From: Haemaphysalis longicornis
Taxonomy: Eukaryota > Arthropoda > Arachnida > Ixodida > Ixodidae
Assembly: GCA_013339765.2 (NCBI GenBank)
Contig: CM023449.1
Coordinates: forward strand, 22,050,888-22,114,887
Length of the DNA: 64,000 nucleotides
Reading direction: 5' to 3'
The position numbers and the translations under genes are program-made. Positions 11,698 to 22,099 of this stretch are shown piece after piece (position 1 is the stretch's first letter; every line of letters starts with the position of its first letter). Under the pieces are notes generated by a model. It was not told where the DNA came from and did not search any database. It was given only the letters and a program-made list of their open reading frames with translations.

Positions 11698-12082
11698 TCA
11701 ACGATACCCAGTAATTAATGATTGCACCGCGACAACTGACGCGGACGGAATAGTGACATACGCTGGAGGCGTAGCCCCACTAATTGGTTTCAAACCCTTA
11801 ACGGCTGACTCGCTGACTTGGCTTGGCTGCCCTTGTGACCCGTGCTGCCTTCGACGGTCCGAATACCAACGAGTCGCGCCGTCGGGGCACAAAGTGACCG
11901 CCAAGACAAGGACGTGTGCTTCGGGATGGATGATGCCAGCGCTGCGGATGGATGAATTCGCTCGGGGCTGTCACGACTCTCGCCCGTGGCTGCACACGGC
12001 GAAACTGCGGTCGACGTCGGTGCATCGTGGCCTGTGACATCGGGCTTTGACGACACTGCTGCAATCTACGAGACCTTCTCAA
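11698..12082. other. GC-rich patch with overlapping open frames, not assigned
   Basis: Both strands are open for 70-95 codons over the same 380 bp (plus 11753-12037; minus 12082-11798 and 12056-11790). That is common in GC-rich non-coding DNA. None of the translations shows a known domain, and splice borders are not convincing. Left as unassigned. Confidence 0.2.
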
Positions 12083-12921
12083 GTTACGCCGAAAATAACG
12101 TCAAAAAAGTGCTCTCGCACCGGGTAAGATAAGTAGACGCCTCCGACGCCTCTGAAACTAATGGCGGCAGAGGCGCCGTCTTCCCCTCACCGGCTAGGAA
12201 GATTTATCTTTGTTTTATTGTCGTCGGGGTCCCAGGGGCTACCGCTTTTAGATATAAGAGATATAAGCTCCTATTAGGGCTGTGGACGACTTCCGACCGA
12301 TTAGCACGCAGGCGTTGTGTATAGTAAACGGCCGGGGAAGGAGCGGTTCGGCGGTAGTTTTAAACCACGCGGCTAACGACGAACCGCGCTTATGGCCAGA
12401 GATCATCTAAAGTGGACTATTAGCGACGGGGCTTAGATTTACCGATCAGGTCAAGGTGCGCGCCTAGCGGTTAGCGCGGCGGGTATCTGAAACTGCGGAA
12501 GGCGGCGATTAGGCGCCGCTCGGCCGGTAAACCCTGCAGTCGATGCTGTGAGTCCTCTCGTGCCCTAGGTATGCACGCCGCCTCCTACACGAACGCTGGC
12601 GTGCGTGGGGGTAGCCTGCAAGCCCCGCCTCGCTCGTGGAGATCTCGTTGGTATCGGGACCATATATCATCGGGACCATATATCATCGTTCGTGAGACCT
12701 CGGGTGGAAACGAAAGCTTGATTTGCCTGCTTTAACTTAACGCGGCGCTAACCAACCACCATCCCGCCCTTTCTTGTAAAAGGACACTACCGAAAAACAA
12801 GCCTGTCTATTAGGCATGAAATGCCTTTCGCAGTGGCGGTGGCCGACCCATCCTCAAGGGTTTTGCGCATGCGTGGTTTAGCTGCACAGGACTGCGGAGC
12901 TTTGGGGTAGTCTCAGACGAC
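12083..12921. other. No gene recognised; 16-bp tandem duplication at 12653-12684
   Basis: The only clear structure is ATCGGGACCATATATC repeated twice in tandem at 12653-12684. The segment around 12450-12545 ends GGTAAACCCTGCAGTCGATG, faintly like the Ruka SINE 3' end, but the match is too weak to call. Confidence 0.4.
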
Positions 12922-13338
12922 ACTGGCCGATTGACGCAAGCAACGGTGTCTTACGTGGCCATATTTGACGAGCGAGCACGAGGTTTCACGACACGATTAT
13001 TTTCTCCGTGAACAAAAACAAGCCAGGTTCAAATACGGTCACAAACAAACCTAAGGCAAAAAACGGCTTGCCGCGGTGTGGTGGCGCCACCTAGGTTGAC
13101 TAACAGTAAGCAAGTCTCCGCTCCACACCAAGTTTAGCTGAAAGACCCGTTCTTATGATGCCATTGCAAACCTCGTTCAAACACGTTTTCGCGCGAGAAT
13201 CAAAATTTTAGCTTAAATTTATTAATTTATCAGTGAATAAAGCATCGCTTGTTTCTGGACAAGCGCTGGGTGCGCTATATGGAACACGAAATCTTTCGAA
13301 TAGAACAAACTTGTGTTTTGTCTTCATGGCCCCTTTAA
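12922..13338 (+). mobile_element. TTAA-type inverted-repeat element, copy b, right part
   Basis: Aligns with the right half of the complete copy at 30282-31135 (CACTGGCC, GTGAATAAAGCATCGCTTG, AACCTTGTGTTTTGTCTTC-like stretch) and ends with TGTCTTCATGGCCCCTTTAA at 13319-13338, an intact terminal repeat with TTAA border. The left half is not recognisable. Confidence 0.65.
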
Positions 13339-14315
13339 GCAATGCTGATTTCGTCGAAATACGCGCCGTGTCCGTTTTATCTCCTCGGAACGAAATTAAT
13401 TAGCGAGCGAACAGCCTTTCAACACGCGCCGTCCGCACTAAACTCGCCACGTCCAAGTTTGCCTACAACTAAAAGTTTGCCCAGGCGCACAAAGCCACAT
13501 TTACAGTCCAGCTGTTATCGATGAGGGCTTGAGATTGATCTGTCAAAAAAAGAAAGTGCAGCCTTCGCGTGACGAGAACTAATATCCGCTACTCTGGCAC
13601 GAAAATTAAGTGAGTGTGTAAAGCCTTGCTTGTTTTAATGAACCACGGAAGGACCCTTTTTTGGAGTCACGTGTATCCCACTTTATTGTGAACTGTCAAG
13701 GACTACTCTTTCCCCGGCACAAATCTCTTCTACGAAGCTCGCTCGCATTAAAGCAATCTTCTTTTAAGGGTTAACTAGGGTTAAAACGTGCCCAGCGACA
13801 CCAGGGGGAAAATATCTCCACAATCACCCACAAATGATGGATTCATCAGTGCTTGTAATGCAGTGCCCAGCTAAGTGGAGCGCTGGCTCGTAACTATTTT
13901 TTGGCTGGTTAACTAAACCAGGGTAAATGAGACAGCGTTCGCCAGAGGTTTATCCTTGCCGAAGGCTCAACCTTCCCACAAAACCGTAAAAGCCTTGTCC
14001 CCGACCCATTAGCTGCCCCACTCTGCCTCCGTCAAGTGGACCACGAAATCCGTTTAGACGCCTCGGACGCCCGTTTACCTGAGCCGTGCATGTTCTTGGG
14101 GTGCTCCCAAATCTCTCCAGAGAGTCACTCAAACTCGCATTACCGGATAATTATCCCGACTATCAAACATGCGCATCTCGTGCGCCCCGGGCCCACTCTC
14201 AAAGGTGCCCTTCAGCGCTGCCCTCGCCCACGCCGGTCTATTTACGAAACCGCAGGCGAAGGTATACCCGAACGCGTAAGCGCACGCGTACTGCCACTTG
14301 AGCCGCCTCCGCGGT
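13339..14315. other. No gene recognised
   Basis: Short frames only. The segment 13930-14290 is proline/arginine-rich in one frame but has stops and no domain. Confidence 0.35.
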
Positions 14316-14513
14316 ATGCCACTTCCCCTCCTCCTCATTTTTTCTTTCTTCTGTACCTTAGCTGCAGCTCACATAGATGCTTTCTCGCCCAAAGGCGTGT
14401 ATTTGGTATTTGGGAGCAATTGGAAAGATTATCCAATCCGAAACCGAAGCCCACGTGCTTTGGTCGTTAGCTGTGTTAAGGAAAATTTGGGAAGCAAGAA
14501 AAACAAGGTGTGA
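14316..14513 (+). CDS. Possible small secreted peptide ORF (66 codons), tentative
   Basis: An ATG at 14316 opens a frame starting MPLPLLLIFSFFCTLAAA. This has the form of a signal peptide: a hydrophobic core of about 12 residues followed by a small-residue cleavage site AAA-H. The remaining ~48 residues are basic at the C-terminus (GSKKNKV) and contain a single cysteine, unlike disulfide-rich tick salivary peptides. The same bases read equally well as a splice acceptor (pyrimidine tract then CTTAG at 14357-14361), so this could be an intron/exon border or chance. No family recognised. It stands alone between repeats. Confidence 0.2.
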   Translation: MPLPLLLIFSFFCTLAAAHIDAFSPKGVYLVFGSNWKDYPIRNRSPRALVVSCVKENLGSKKNKV

Positions 14514-14618
14514 ATTTGCAGTTTACCCAAAGTTCACTGCGGGACCCGGATGAAAGAGACTAGAATATTTCGGATTATTTTTATGGTGGATGGTCTTTAT
14601 CGTCCAATTGAATTTGTG

Positions 14619-14753
14619 TGTACGTGTGCGCCCGTGCGTTTGCGTGTCCGTGTTCATGTGCGAGTGCGCGTGCATGTAGTGTATGTGTGTGCGTGTGCGT
14701 GCGTGCGCGTTCGCGCGGGCGTGCGCATGCATGTGCGTGTGCGCGTGTTTCGT
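14619..14753. repeat. GT/GC-rich microsatellite
   Basis: Irregular (GT)n and (GC)n alternation over about 135 bp. Long open frames on both strands here are artefacts of the low complexity. Confidence 0.85.
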
Positions 14754-16430
14754 TTTGTTTCATCTACAAACAAACAAAGCAAGCGATAGGTTTCAAAGAA
14801 TTAACTATTAGAAACGGAATGCAGAAGAGGAACATTTCCCATAAAACGAAAAAGAAACGGATCTTTATAGACTATTCCGAGTAGTTAAACTGGACGTGTA
14901 ACGAAAACACCGACTGTGCATCTGCCTTCTGCAGTTGTACATGTTGAAGTGCGATGACGTTAATGGGCACGGTCGAGCATGCCTTCAGGTGCCTTGAAAC
15001 GGCCTGTTGCTATTTGAAGGCCCAATTACCCCGCCTAACTGTTAATAATTTAATAGCCCTGCATTATAAAAGCCTTGCATGGACCCCTTCTGCGAAAATA
15101 CGGCGTCGGCGTCTGACGTAATACTAAAAACCATTGGTTGAGGCGTCAACACACTCGCCCACAATACTTACTCATGGGCTCCGATGTCAAAATACGCACC
15201 CAGAATGGTCCCATGCGCACTCAAATGGATTTACAAGTGACGATTATTATATCAACTGCCAGAAGCTCATATCTTTGGAAGGCTCGAGCGAAAGCCGGAA
15301 TAGCTGAATACTTTATTACTGCGGATTTCTATGCTACTAGTTTTATTTTCCTTTGTCAAAGCTACGTGGAACACCCTACGTAGTAATTGTTTCTCTAAAA
15401 CATATGCTTACCGCCTATGACACACCGGGTTATAAAACAGCTTTGATTTATCCTAAGGTATTCTGCTTGTGAGATCCCTTTTCTTATAAACAATGTTGCA
15501 AAGCTGAGTTGTGCAAATCCAGCCGCCGAATTTTTTGTTGTTCTTACTAGTGCACAGCCACCTGTCATTGATACTGCAAAATACGAGCTACCCGAATCGC
15601 GAGGACACCTAAGAACTCCTTATGAAGTGTGATGTCGTGATCGTGAAAGCATTAGCGTGCATTTCCCGAATGCGTCCTCTGTCATATTCATCCTAGTTTC
15701 CTGTTTGAGTATTTTTATTCTTTTTTCCGCCACTACGACGTGGCATTTACCTGCGTTCTCATCGCCAAACAAAGATGACGTTCACCGGTAATGCACTTTC
15801 TCTACTCGTCTAACTGCTACTCCTTTAATTAGAATGCTCAAATTGATCCTCTAGACATCAGTAAAGTCATGAATAAATGAAATGTGAAGACACAGTAATA
15901 TCAAGCAGAGCACACATAACTGAACCATTCTGTTCGTTGAGGTGAAATAATCGCCCTCTACCGGTAAGTTGGAAGGCAACATTTCCATACTTTGTTACTG
16001 TAATTAATGCACGCGTTGATCCAGCATGGAAAGAAATTGCACTATTTGTGTGTTATGGTTCGCATTTCACTTGTCCATGACTGAACATGCCTCTAACAAA
16101 CATATTTCTTTCTAAGTACCTGTCTCAAACACAGGTTTCTATCTCAACGCCCACAACGCAATCATAAGATCCACCTACAGTCCCCTAGAGCCACGATGCT
16201 CCGGCGTAGATTTTATTCCCCTGCAGATTACAAGCCCACCACTCCATACGGATTTGCTTCGAACACTCCTTTCATCGTTGCAAACAACTTTTAGGAGAAC
16301 TCCGCAGTTCAGCCTTAGTATCCTATAGGCGTCGAAACTTCTGGTTGGTGGGAACGACCTTCCTTTGAGCCCTAGCAGTGCCAAACGTTTGCAAAGATTA
16401 GTGATTTTTTTTAGTGCGCAGTACTTTGGC
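14754..16430. other. No gene recognised
   Basis: AT-rich unique-looking DNA with only short frames. No terminal repeats, tails or domains seen. Confidence 0.4.
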
Positions 16431-16800
16431 ACCCGGTTTGGCGGCGGCGGCGGCCATGTCCGCGTAACCGAGCCAGCGAGACACCCAAGTGAGAAAGAAA
16501 GCGGAGGAGGAGAGACTGTCAAACGTGTGAGGGGGAGGGACGGCACGGGCTGCTAAAGTGTCGTCTCTCCCACTGCCTCCCCTAACACTTTCGCCATACG
16601 TCGCCACCGAAAAGCGCCCTCCCCCTCACTCTTTCGCCAGGCGCTCCTCCGTTCGTGGTTCATCCGAACCTTTGCGCAGGATTTGCAACAACATGCTCAG
16701 CGGCGGCGACCCGCAACGAGATAACGGCAGATTATAACGCGCCGCCCTGCGTTCGCTTATCACGCGCTCACCTCCTGAGACGCAGCAGCTATGCGCCGTG
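16431..16800. repeat. GC-rich patch with inverted repeat
   Basis: Contains GTGAGGGGGAGGG near 16527-16539 and its exact reverse complement CCCTCCCCCTCAC near 16617-16629, with related GGCGAAAG motifs flanking. It is probably part of a decayed foldback repeat. The antisense frame 16546-16175 passes through it but shows no domain. Confidence 0.35.
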
Positions 16801-17654
16801 ACCGAAAATATTGCAGTTCACGCTGCGCGCAAATTTCGCACTAGGGAGTGAAGTAATTGTCAGTGCTTTATTACTGAAAAATTTTCTCTTGATTAGCATC
16901 TTCTAGGTTGGTTTAGGGGCGGAATCGCGAAGCTGCGGGAGCGTAGGGGATGTGCTCCCGGCCGTCGCGCATTCCGGAGGCCCGAGGTTCGTTTACAAGA
17001 TCAAAACCAACCCAAATTTATTGTGAACTTCATTACTCTGCTTGTTTTTGGGAGCTTACCTTAGAAATCCCGCGTCACTTTGAGACTTCTTTTCCCATTT
17101 TGTTATTCTTTGAGACGTCAGCCATTTTGCGGGAGATCTTTTGGCCACGACACCAGATTTTCAACTTACCGAGATAACTGCTGCTTTCGCATCAAAAAAA
17201 AAAACTGCTAGTGTCGTCAGCCTCAACGCAGATTTTCCCAAGGTGACTGCTAACACAAAAGCTTGCGCACAGAAAGAAATTTTTTTTGGGCCAGAAATGT
17301 CAGTAATAGGCCACCGGACACTTTTTTTTTTATCGCGAAGCTGCTGATGTCGCTTTCTTCTCAATTTTTCGTGTCCATCCGTGGTCGTAGCCAATACAGG
17401 AGGCGATGCTTCAACGTAGATCATTAAAGAAGTTAGGGAGCGCTGGTTTTCAATCCACCACACTTTTTGAGCCAGTAGTGTTCGACAGATTCTGCAGTGA
17501 ACACACCCGTGCGCATCATCATCACCATCAACATTGCGCCAATGTTCCTTATCATTGTCACCCCACTCATCTGGCGTCGCAAGCTAGGTGCAATATTCCG
17601 CTTAAAGATAAGTACCCGCCGAGTCTACCTGCCTCCACACCCCCTTTTGCTCCA
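16801..17654. other. No gene recognised
   Basis: Several A and T homopolymer runs; short frames only. Confidence 0.35.
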
Positions 17655-17830
17655 ATAAACGTTTACTACTACTACTACTGCAAGCCCGGCACTTCCAGTT
17701 GTATGCGAAATAAAAAAATCACGGACGTCTCGAAAAAATTTAGCACTGCCGGAGTTCGAACTCAGGCCGTTCGAACCAAAACCCGAGGCTTTACCCCTCG
17801 GTATAAGAGGCCTTTTTTTATTGGGGCTAT
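17655..17830 (-). mobile_element. Possible second tRNA-derived SINE family, with trinucleotide tail
   Basis: Read on the minus strand, a tRNA-like head has an A-box-like GAGGGGTAAAGCC followed about 35 bp later by the B box GAGTTCGAACTCCGG. It runs through a short body to a (TAG)n tail (ACTACTACTACT on the plus strand at 17665-17680). Box spacing and tail type fit a SINE different from Ruka. No target duplication could be read with confidence. Confidence 0.4.
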
Positions 17831-17944
17831 TGAGGCCGAAGAGCGATTTTCGTTCTACCAGTTGTTCAAAAGAAAAAGCACGCACCCTTCCGTCTGACAA
17901 CGATGGTGGGTTGAAGGAGAAGCTTTTTCGCGACAGATTCCTCG

Positions 17945-18065
17945 GTTGTCGTCTTAGTTTGGACTTTGACTCGCATACGGCTAGGACTTTGACTCGTTGA
18001 GCTTTGACTTTGACTCGCACGTAGTTTAGACTTTTGATCGCAGCGGCTTTGACTTTGGCCCTGCG
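17945..18065. repeat. Imperfect CTTTGACTCG minisatellite
   Basis: The motif ACTTTGACTCG recurs at least four times with diverged spacers. On the minus strand it encodes Ser/Gln/Lys-rich low complexity, which explains the long but meaningless open frame there. Confidence 0.65.
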
Positions 18066-18186
18066 CCATTTTATTTCGCACGAAGTTAGCTTCGAGGTCA
18101 ACCATCGTCGTCGATAGACGGAGGGGTGCATACAACTTCTACGATGCCGGAATTGCGGAATCGGATAGACGCCGGCTTCATATAAT

Positions 18187-18394
18187 AGAGAGTTTTAGCT
18201 GACCGTTTGTGACGCTCCGCAATGCTCCCGACGGCCCGCTAAGCACAACCGGAGCGCCAGCGGCAGAAAGGCTTTTAGCTAAGCGACAACCGTATCTCCC
18301 TCCAAGGGGAATGATTCGTGTCACTGGTCGTGCCCTGTGCGTGGGCAAACCAAAGCGTCATCGCAAGATACGAATTGGAATTTGGTCGCTCAAG
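18187..18394. mobile_element. MITE terminus, AGAGAGTTTTAG family
   Basis: Starts AGAGAGTTTTAGCTGACCGT after TA, matching the ends of the complete element at 47363-47531. The opposite end (GGTCAGCTAAAA) appears at 18840-18852 inside the duplicated segment, so this is either one long composite copy or two partial ones. Confidence 0.5.
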
Positions 18395-20294
18395 TAATGT
18401 AAAGGACCCTTTAGCGCCCACCTTTTTAAAACGATGTAGCCGCTTACATAATGGTTCTAAATTATTTTAAAGAAGCCGATAAACTTTGGAACAGCCAAGA
18501 CAAGGCTGTCTTTCTCGGCGCTGCATAGAAGCAGCCCCGCGCTTCTGTCGACGTTCGGTCGTACTAAAGCTTGTTGAGGAGTGTGGCACCTTTGCCTTTT
18601 CGGAAGAGCTTTCGCGATTTCGTCGCTCGCGTTTCAACTGAAGAAACGGAGTTCGCGGGAGCGCGCTCACATCGCGGGGCAGCCATGCTGATATTCCGCA
18701 CGGTAACGTAAGCGGCCGCGACGGTCCGTTCGGTTAGCGGAGCGGGGCACCGCTCCGGTATCGCCGCTAGCGCCTTTGCGCGCCACGCATGCGCAATGGC
18801 GCTCCCGCTAGCTATCGGAGCGGAGCGGACCGTCAGAAACGGTCAGCTAAAACCCTGCCAGTGAGACATGTAAACCTTCGCGCATCTTAAGCAAACCAGT
18901 AGGAGGCACCTGGTGCGTACAGGAAACGCCGGGCTTGTAGCTACCCGAAGACGGAATGGCAAAAGCTGGGCATCTTAAACTAAACACCATGAGCGGGATG
19001 ACGTTGGCTAGGTACAGGAGCAAGTCCACTGCTTTCTACAACTTGCAAGTACAGTCATCCTCCCGTTTTTGATAAAATAAACGCCCTGTTGCAGTTGAGC
19101 AATATCCTCAACGCCAGGCAAGAACCTGCAACGATATACTAGACACCTAACATTTTCTTAGGCACCTGCGCATCCACGCACCAGCGAGAACAACTACAAA
19201 ATTTCTCCCCTCATTTTTCCTTCAATAAAGTTTATTCACTCAGCCAGCCATTTCGTGGCGTACTGATTTCGAATTGCTTACGCGCCACGCTGAGCCGGGC
19301 GCAATCTCGGGCTTTGGTGTCAATAAAGTGTCTGAACATTTGCCAGCAAGTACGTAAGAATTTGGCAATTTTCCGCTGTTGAGTCGACAGATGGCAAAGA
19401 CGAGCCCGATGAGCTTGAAAGCTGCTTCTGAGAACTCTCTTAGCAACACGAGTGGAAACTTCAGATCCTAATTCAGGTTTCACGCGCTGAAACCAGGCTT
19501 CGAGGCACGCGGTCGTGGAGGGCTAGGGATGATTTCAGGCCACCTGCGTACTGACTATAACGTTGAGGTTGAAACCTTGGCGTGCACTAAATCCGCTTCC
19601 TTTCACAACGTCTCCTGTCACTTCCGTAATTGCTGCGTTCGTAATTTACGGCGTACTTGATGTTCGCGCAGGTTTGCGGGAGCCGCGAGCGAACTTCCAG
19701 CCCTTACATAACCATATTCGGCCTGCACACGCGCTCTAGAGGGCAACTCCAGAAGCCACGAAGGGCAGCGGCGTTTAGCCTACCAACAAACGGCGTCCTT
19801 CATTTCCGTGTAACTGCTCCCGTTTCCCGCGCTCCTATTGGCCGCCGGTGGCCTCGTCATCGCGCGCCAGCGTATACGTGCGCTTGGCATTGCGTGCGCT
19901 CTCCATCTCTCCACTGACGAATACCTTTACGTTTCTTGGCGCGGCGGAGTGCCTTCTCAAGGAAGAACGAACAGAAAACGGCGGGCAGCGGCGCATGGTT
20001 TGGGGCGATTCGTGACCGATCTCGCGACACTGCGCTCGCTTCCGAGATGAAAAATAGCTCAATTTGGAATGGCAAGCGCACTTCTGCGCGCACGCATGCC
20101 TGCATGCGCTTAGGGTCGCGCGCACTTAGCCGCTGTTTATACGGCTAATCCCGGAGTCGCCGTCGCGACGAACGCGGCGGTAATTTGCCGCTCCAAGGCG
20201 GCTTCGCAGCGAGAGGCAATGGTATACGGCAGAAGGAGGCAGAAGCCGGCATGCCAGCGAACGAACGCGCGAGCGGCGGCGGCGCCACGCGCGA
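18395..20294 (+). repeat. Long direct duplication, copy 1
   Basis: From TAATGTAAAGGACC to GGCGCCACGCGCGA this segment is near-identical to 22100-24095. Differences are mostly single-base substitutions and small indels, plus two larger ones: ~105 bp around 22563-22668 is absent here, and ~20 bp near 18880-18905 is absent there. No coding gene is recognisable, and open frames differ between copies because of indels, which argues against coding. It contains AGAGAGTTTTAG-family MITE sequence at 18720-18852. Just beyond its right border a LINE remnant begins. Confidence 0.9.
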
Positions 20295-22099
20295 TTCCAA
20301 AACAAATTCTTGGATATACATTGACACATCGCTCACATGGTGCCGACATATGGATTATCTGCAGGAAAGGGCATCACGTGTAGTCCACGTTTTGCGTTAC
20401 CTGACAGGCACCCGATGGGGTTGTTCGTCCGATGCTATGCTTCACTGCATGCTGCACTTGTCCGTCAGGCCGTTCCTAATCTAAAATTTCCCATGCCTGT
20501 CAATCGTCAAGATCGACTGCAACATTGGTTACGGGCCTCTGTCTCTGCTCGGCCATGGCCCGTCGAACCATGGTTTGGCGAAGCAAGTGGCCACTGAAAT
20601 GCAATCTAAGATGGCAGTGCCGCGCATGACCGTGAGCGGGCCCCATGAGCAAAGCGCTTCTAGAACTCTCTTTGCACAGGACCGATCCTTTCAGGTTCAG
20701 CCTGACGCTTCAGCCGCAAAGTCATGCAGGGCCATGTTTGGCCCTCGACTGAATCATGGCTACCTTGGCCTGCCTAATCTCAATGGCACACAGCTGTGCC
20801 TCCATGGACTGTTCCCTGCATTGACACTAATGCTGATATCCCCGGGATGCCCAAAAAATTCCCCTAATCTACAGTGTCAGCACGGCAGATGACGCTCAAG
20901 CATGCATGAACGTTACTGATTATGGGCATACCGATGGATCATCGACAACCACCTCCTCGTCGTCAGCTTTCACAATACCGAGTCTTCACATCGATCAGGG
21001 GGCAAGTCGCCCCTCATCGTCGACGGCTGCAGAGCTTTACGCATATATCTTGCAGTCAAATTTATCGCTACAATGACTTCACCGACTAAATGGGCAGGTC
21101 TCACAGATTCAAAAGCGGCTCTTCAAGCCCTAAATCCAATTGCGGCTTACAGTCATCACAATATCTTGGCAAGACACATCTGTGATGTGATTGCAACTGA
21201 AATAGGAAAAACTCAGAAAATAACATTTCAGTGGATTCCCGGGCACATTGGAATAAGAGGAAATGCACGAGCTGATAGCAGCAACCGCTCATTCAAATTC
21301 CACGTGTAGCGCCGTGCCTTTTACCAGAGGTGATGTTAAAAATTATTTGAAAAAACTAAGGACACACATTACTTTGGAAACCAGGTTGACCGATAAATAT
21401 CGTTCATCGCTGTTATACCAAGTGGACCCGCGCTTACATACCCGTGTGCGTCTCACTGGGTCGTTCCGTCGACACGTTAATACATCGCTTCGCCTTGACG
21501 TGGCCTAAACCAAGAATTCCTTTACCGTATTCAATTCGCTGATGACACCTGCTGTGCTTGTGGACACCAAACTGAAGATGTGCATCATGTCCTGCTTGAG
21601 TGCCCTCTATATGCGACCGATCGGAAAAAATAAGTGATAAGCTTAACCTGCTATCTCGGACACCCCTATCCTTGCCGAAACTGTTGGGTCCGTGGGACAA
21701 TGTACGCAACCAAACGAAAGCCTTCCTGCTTTAAGAGATTTTTCAAATGACGAAGATGTGTGAACACTATTAAATATGCACTTTCCTCTGAAACGCTCTG
21801 AAATGGGTGTGGAAACACACAAGGGTGTTATGTATATTGGCGAAACTATCTGTGTCACGTCGTGGATGTCGTTTGTATATAGTGTATAGTTACCTGTTTT
21901 GTTTTTTTTGTTTAAAAAATTTTAAACTTTATTCCACTGCTGTAAGGACCGCTGCTGTCTCAATGTACTTAATCTAACCCTTGTGGTTCCTTAGGGCAAG
22001 TATTGTACCTTTTGTATACTCCAATGCCTGTATATCGCCTAGCAACTCTGTTTGGGTTGGAGCTAAACTCTCCAATAAATAATTATTTCTCTCTCTCTC
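20295..22099 (+). pseudogene. LINE remnant: RT thumb, RNase H, C-terminal zinc motif, 3' UTR
   Basis: Order of recognisable parts: post-RT region with YIDTSLTWCRHMDYLQERA near 20310-20370 (the conserved LGV..D..L.W..H..YL pattern); RNase H with TDGSS near 20930, AAELYA near 21030, TDSKAALQAL near 21102 and FQWIPGHIGIRGNARAD at 21227-21277, covering all the acidic positions and the PGH motif; then a CCACGHQTEDVHHVLLECPLY-like zinc motif near 21549-21620 (read with two frame changes); then an AT-rich 3' UTR with AATAAA at 22074 and a (TC)n tail at 22089-22099. Stops and frameshifts make it non-functional. The RT core is missing. It is a Jockey/LOA-like LINE. The left edge coincides with the end of duplication copy 1 and the right edge with the start of copy 2. 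Confidence 0.8.

Noticed and set aside
12440..12545. Degenerate Ruka SINE tail
   Set aside because: Only the final GGTAAACCCTGCAGTCGATG resembles it; no A or B box and poor body match.
14619..14753. Long open frames on both strands
   Set aside because: GT/GC microsatellite; low-complexity translation.
17625..18131. 168-codon minus-strand open frame, Lys/Ser-rich
   Set aside because: Explained by the CTTTGACTCG minisatellite and the SINE-like sequence. No start context or domain.
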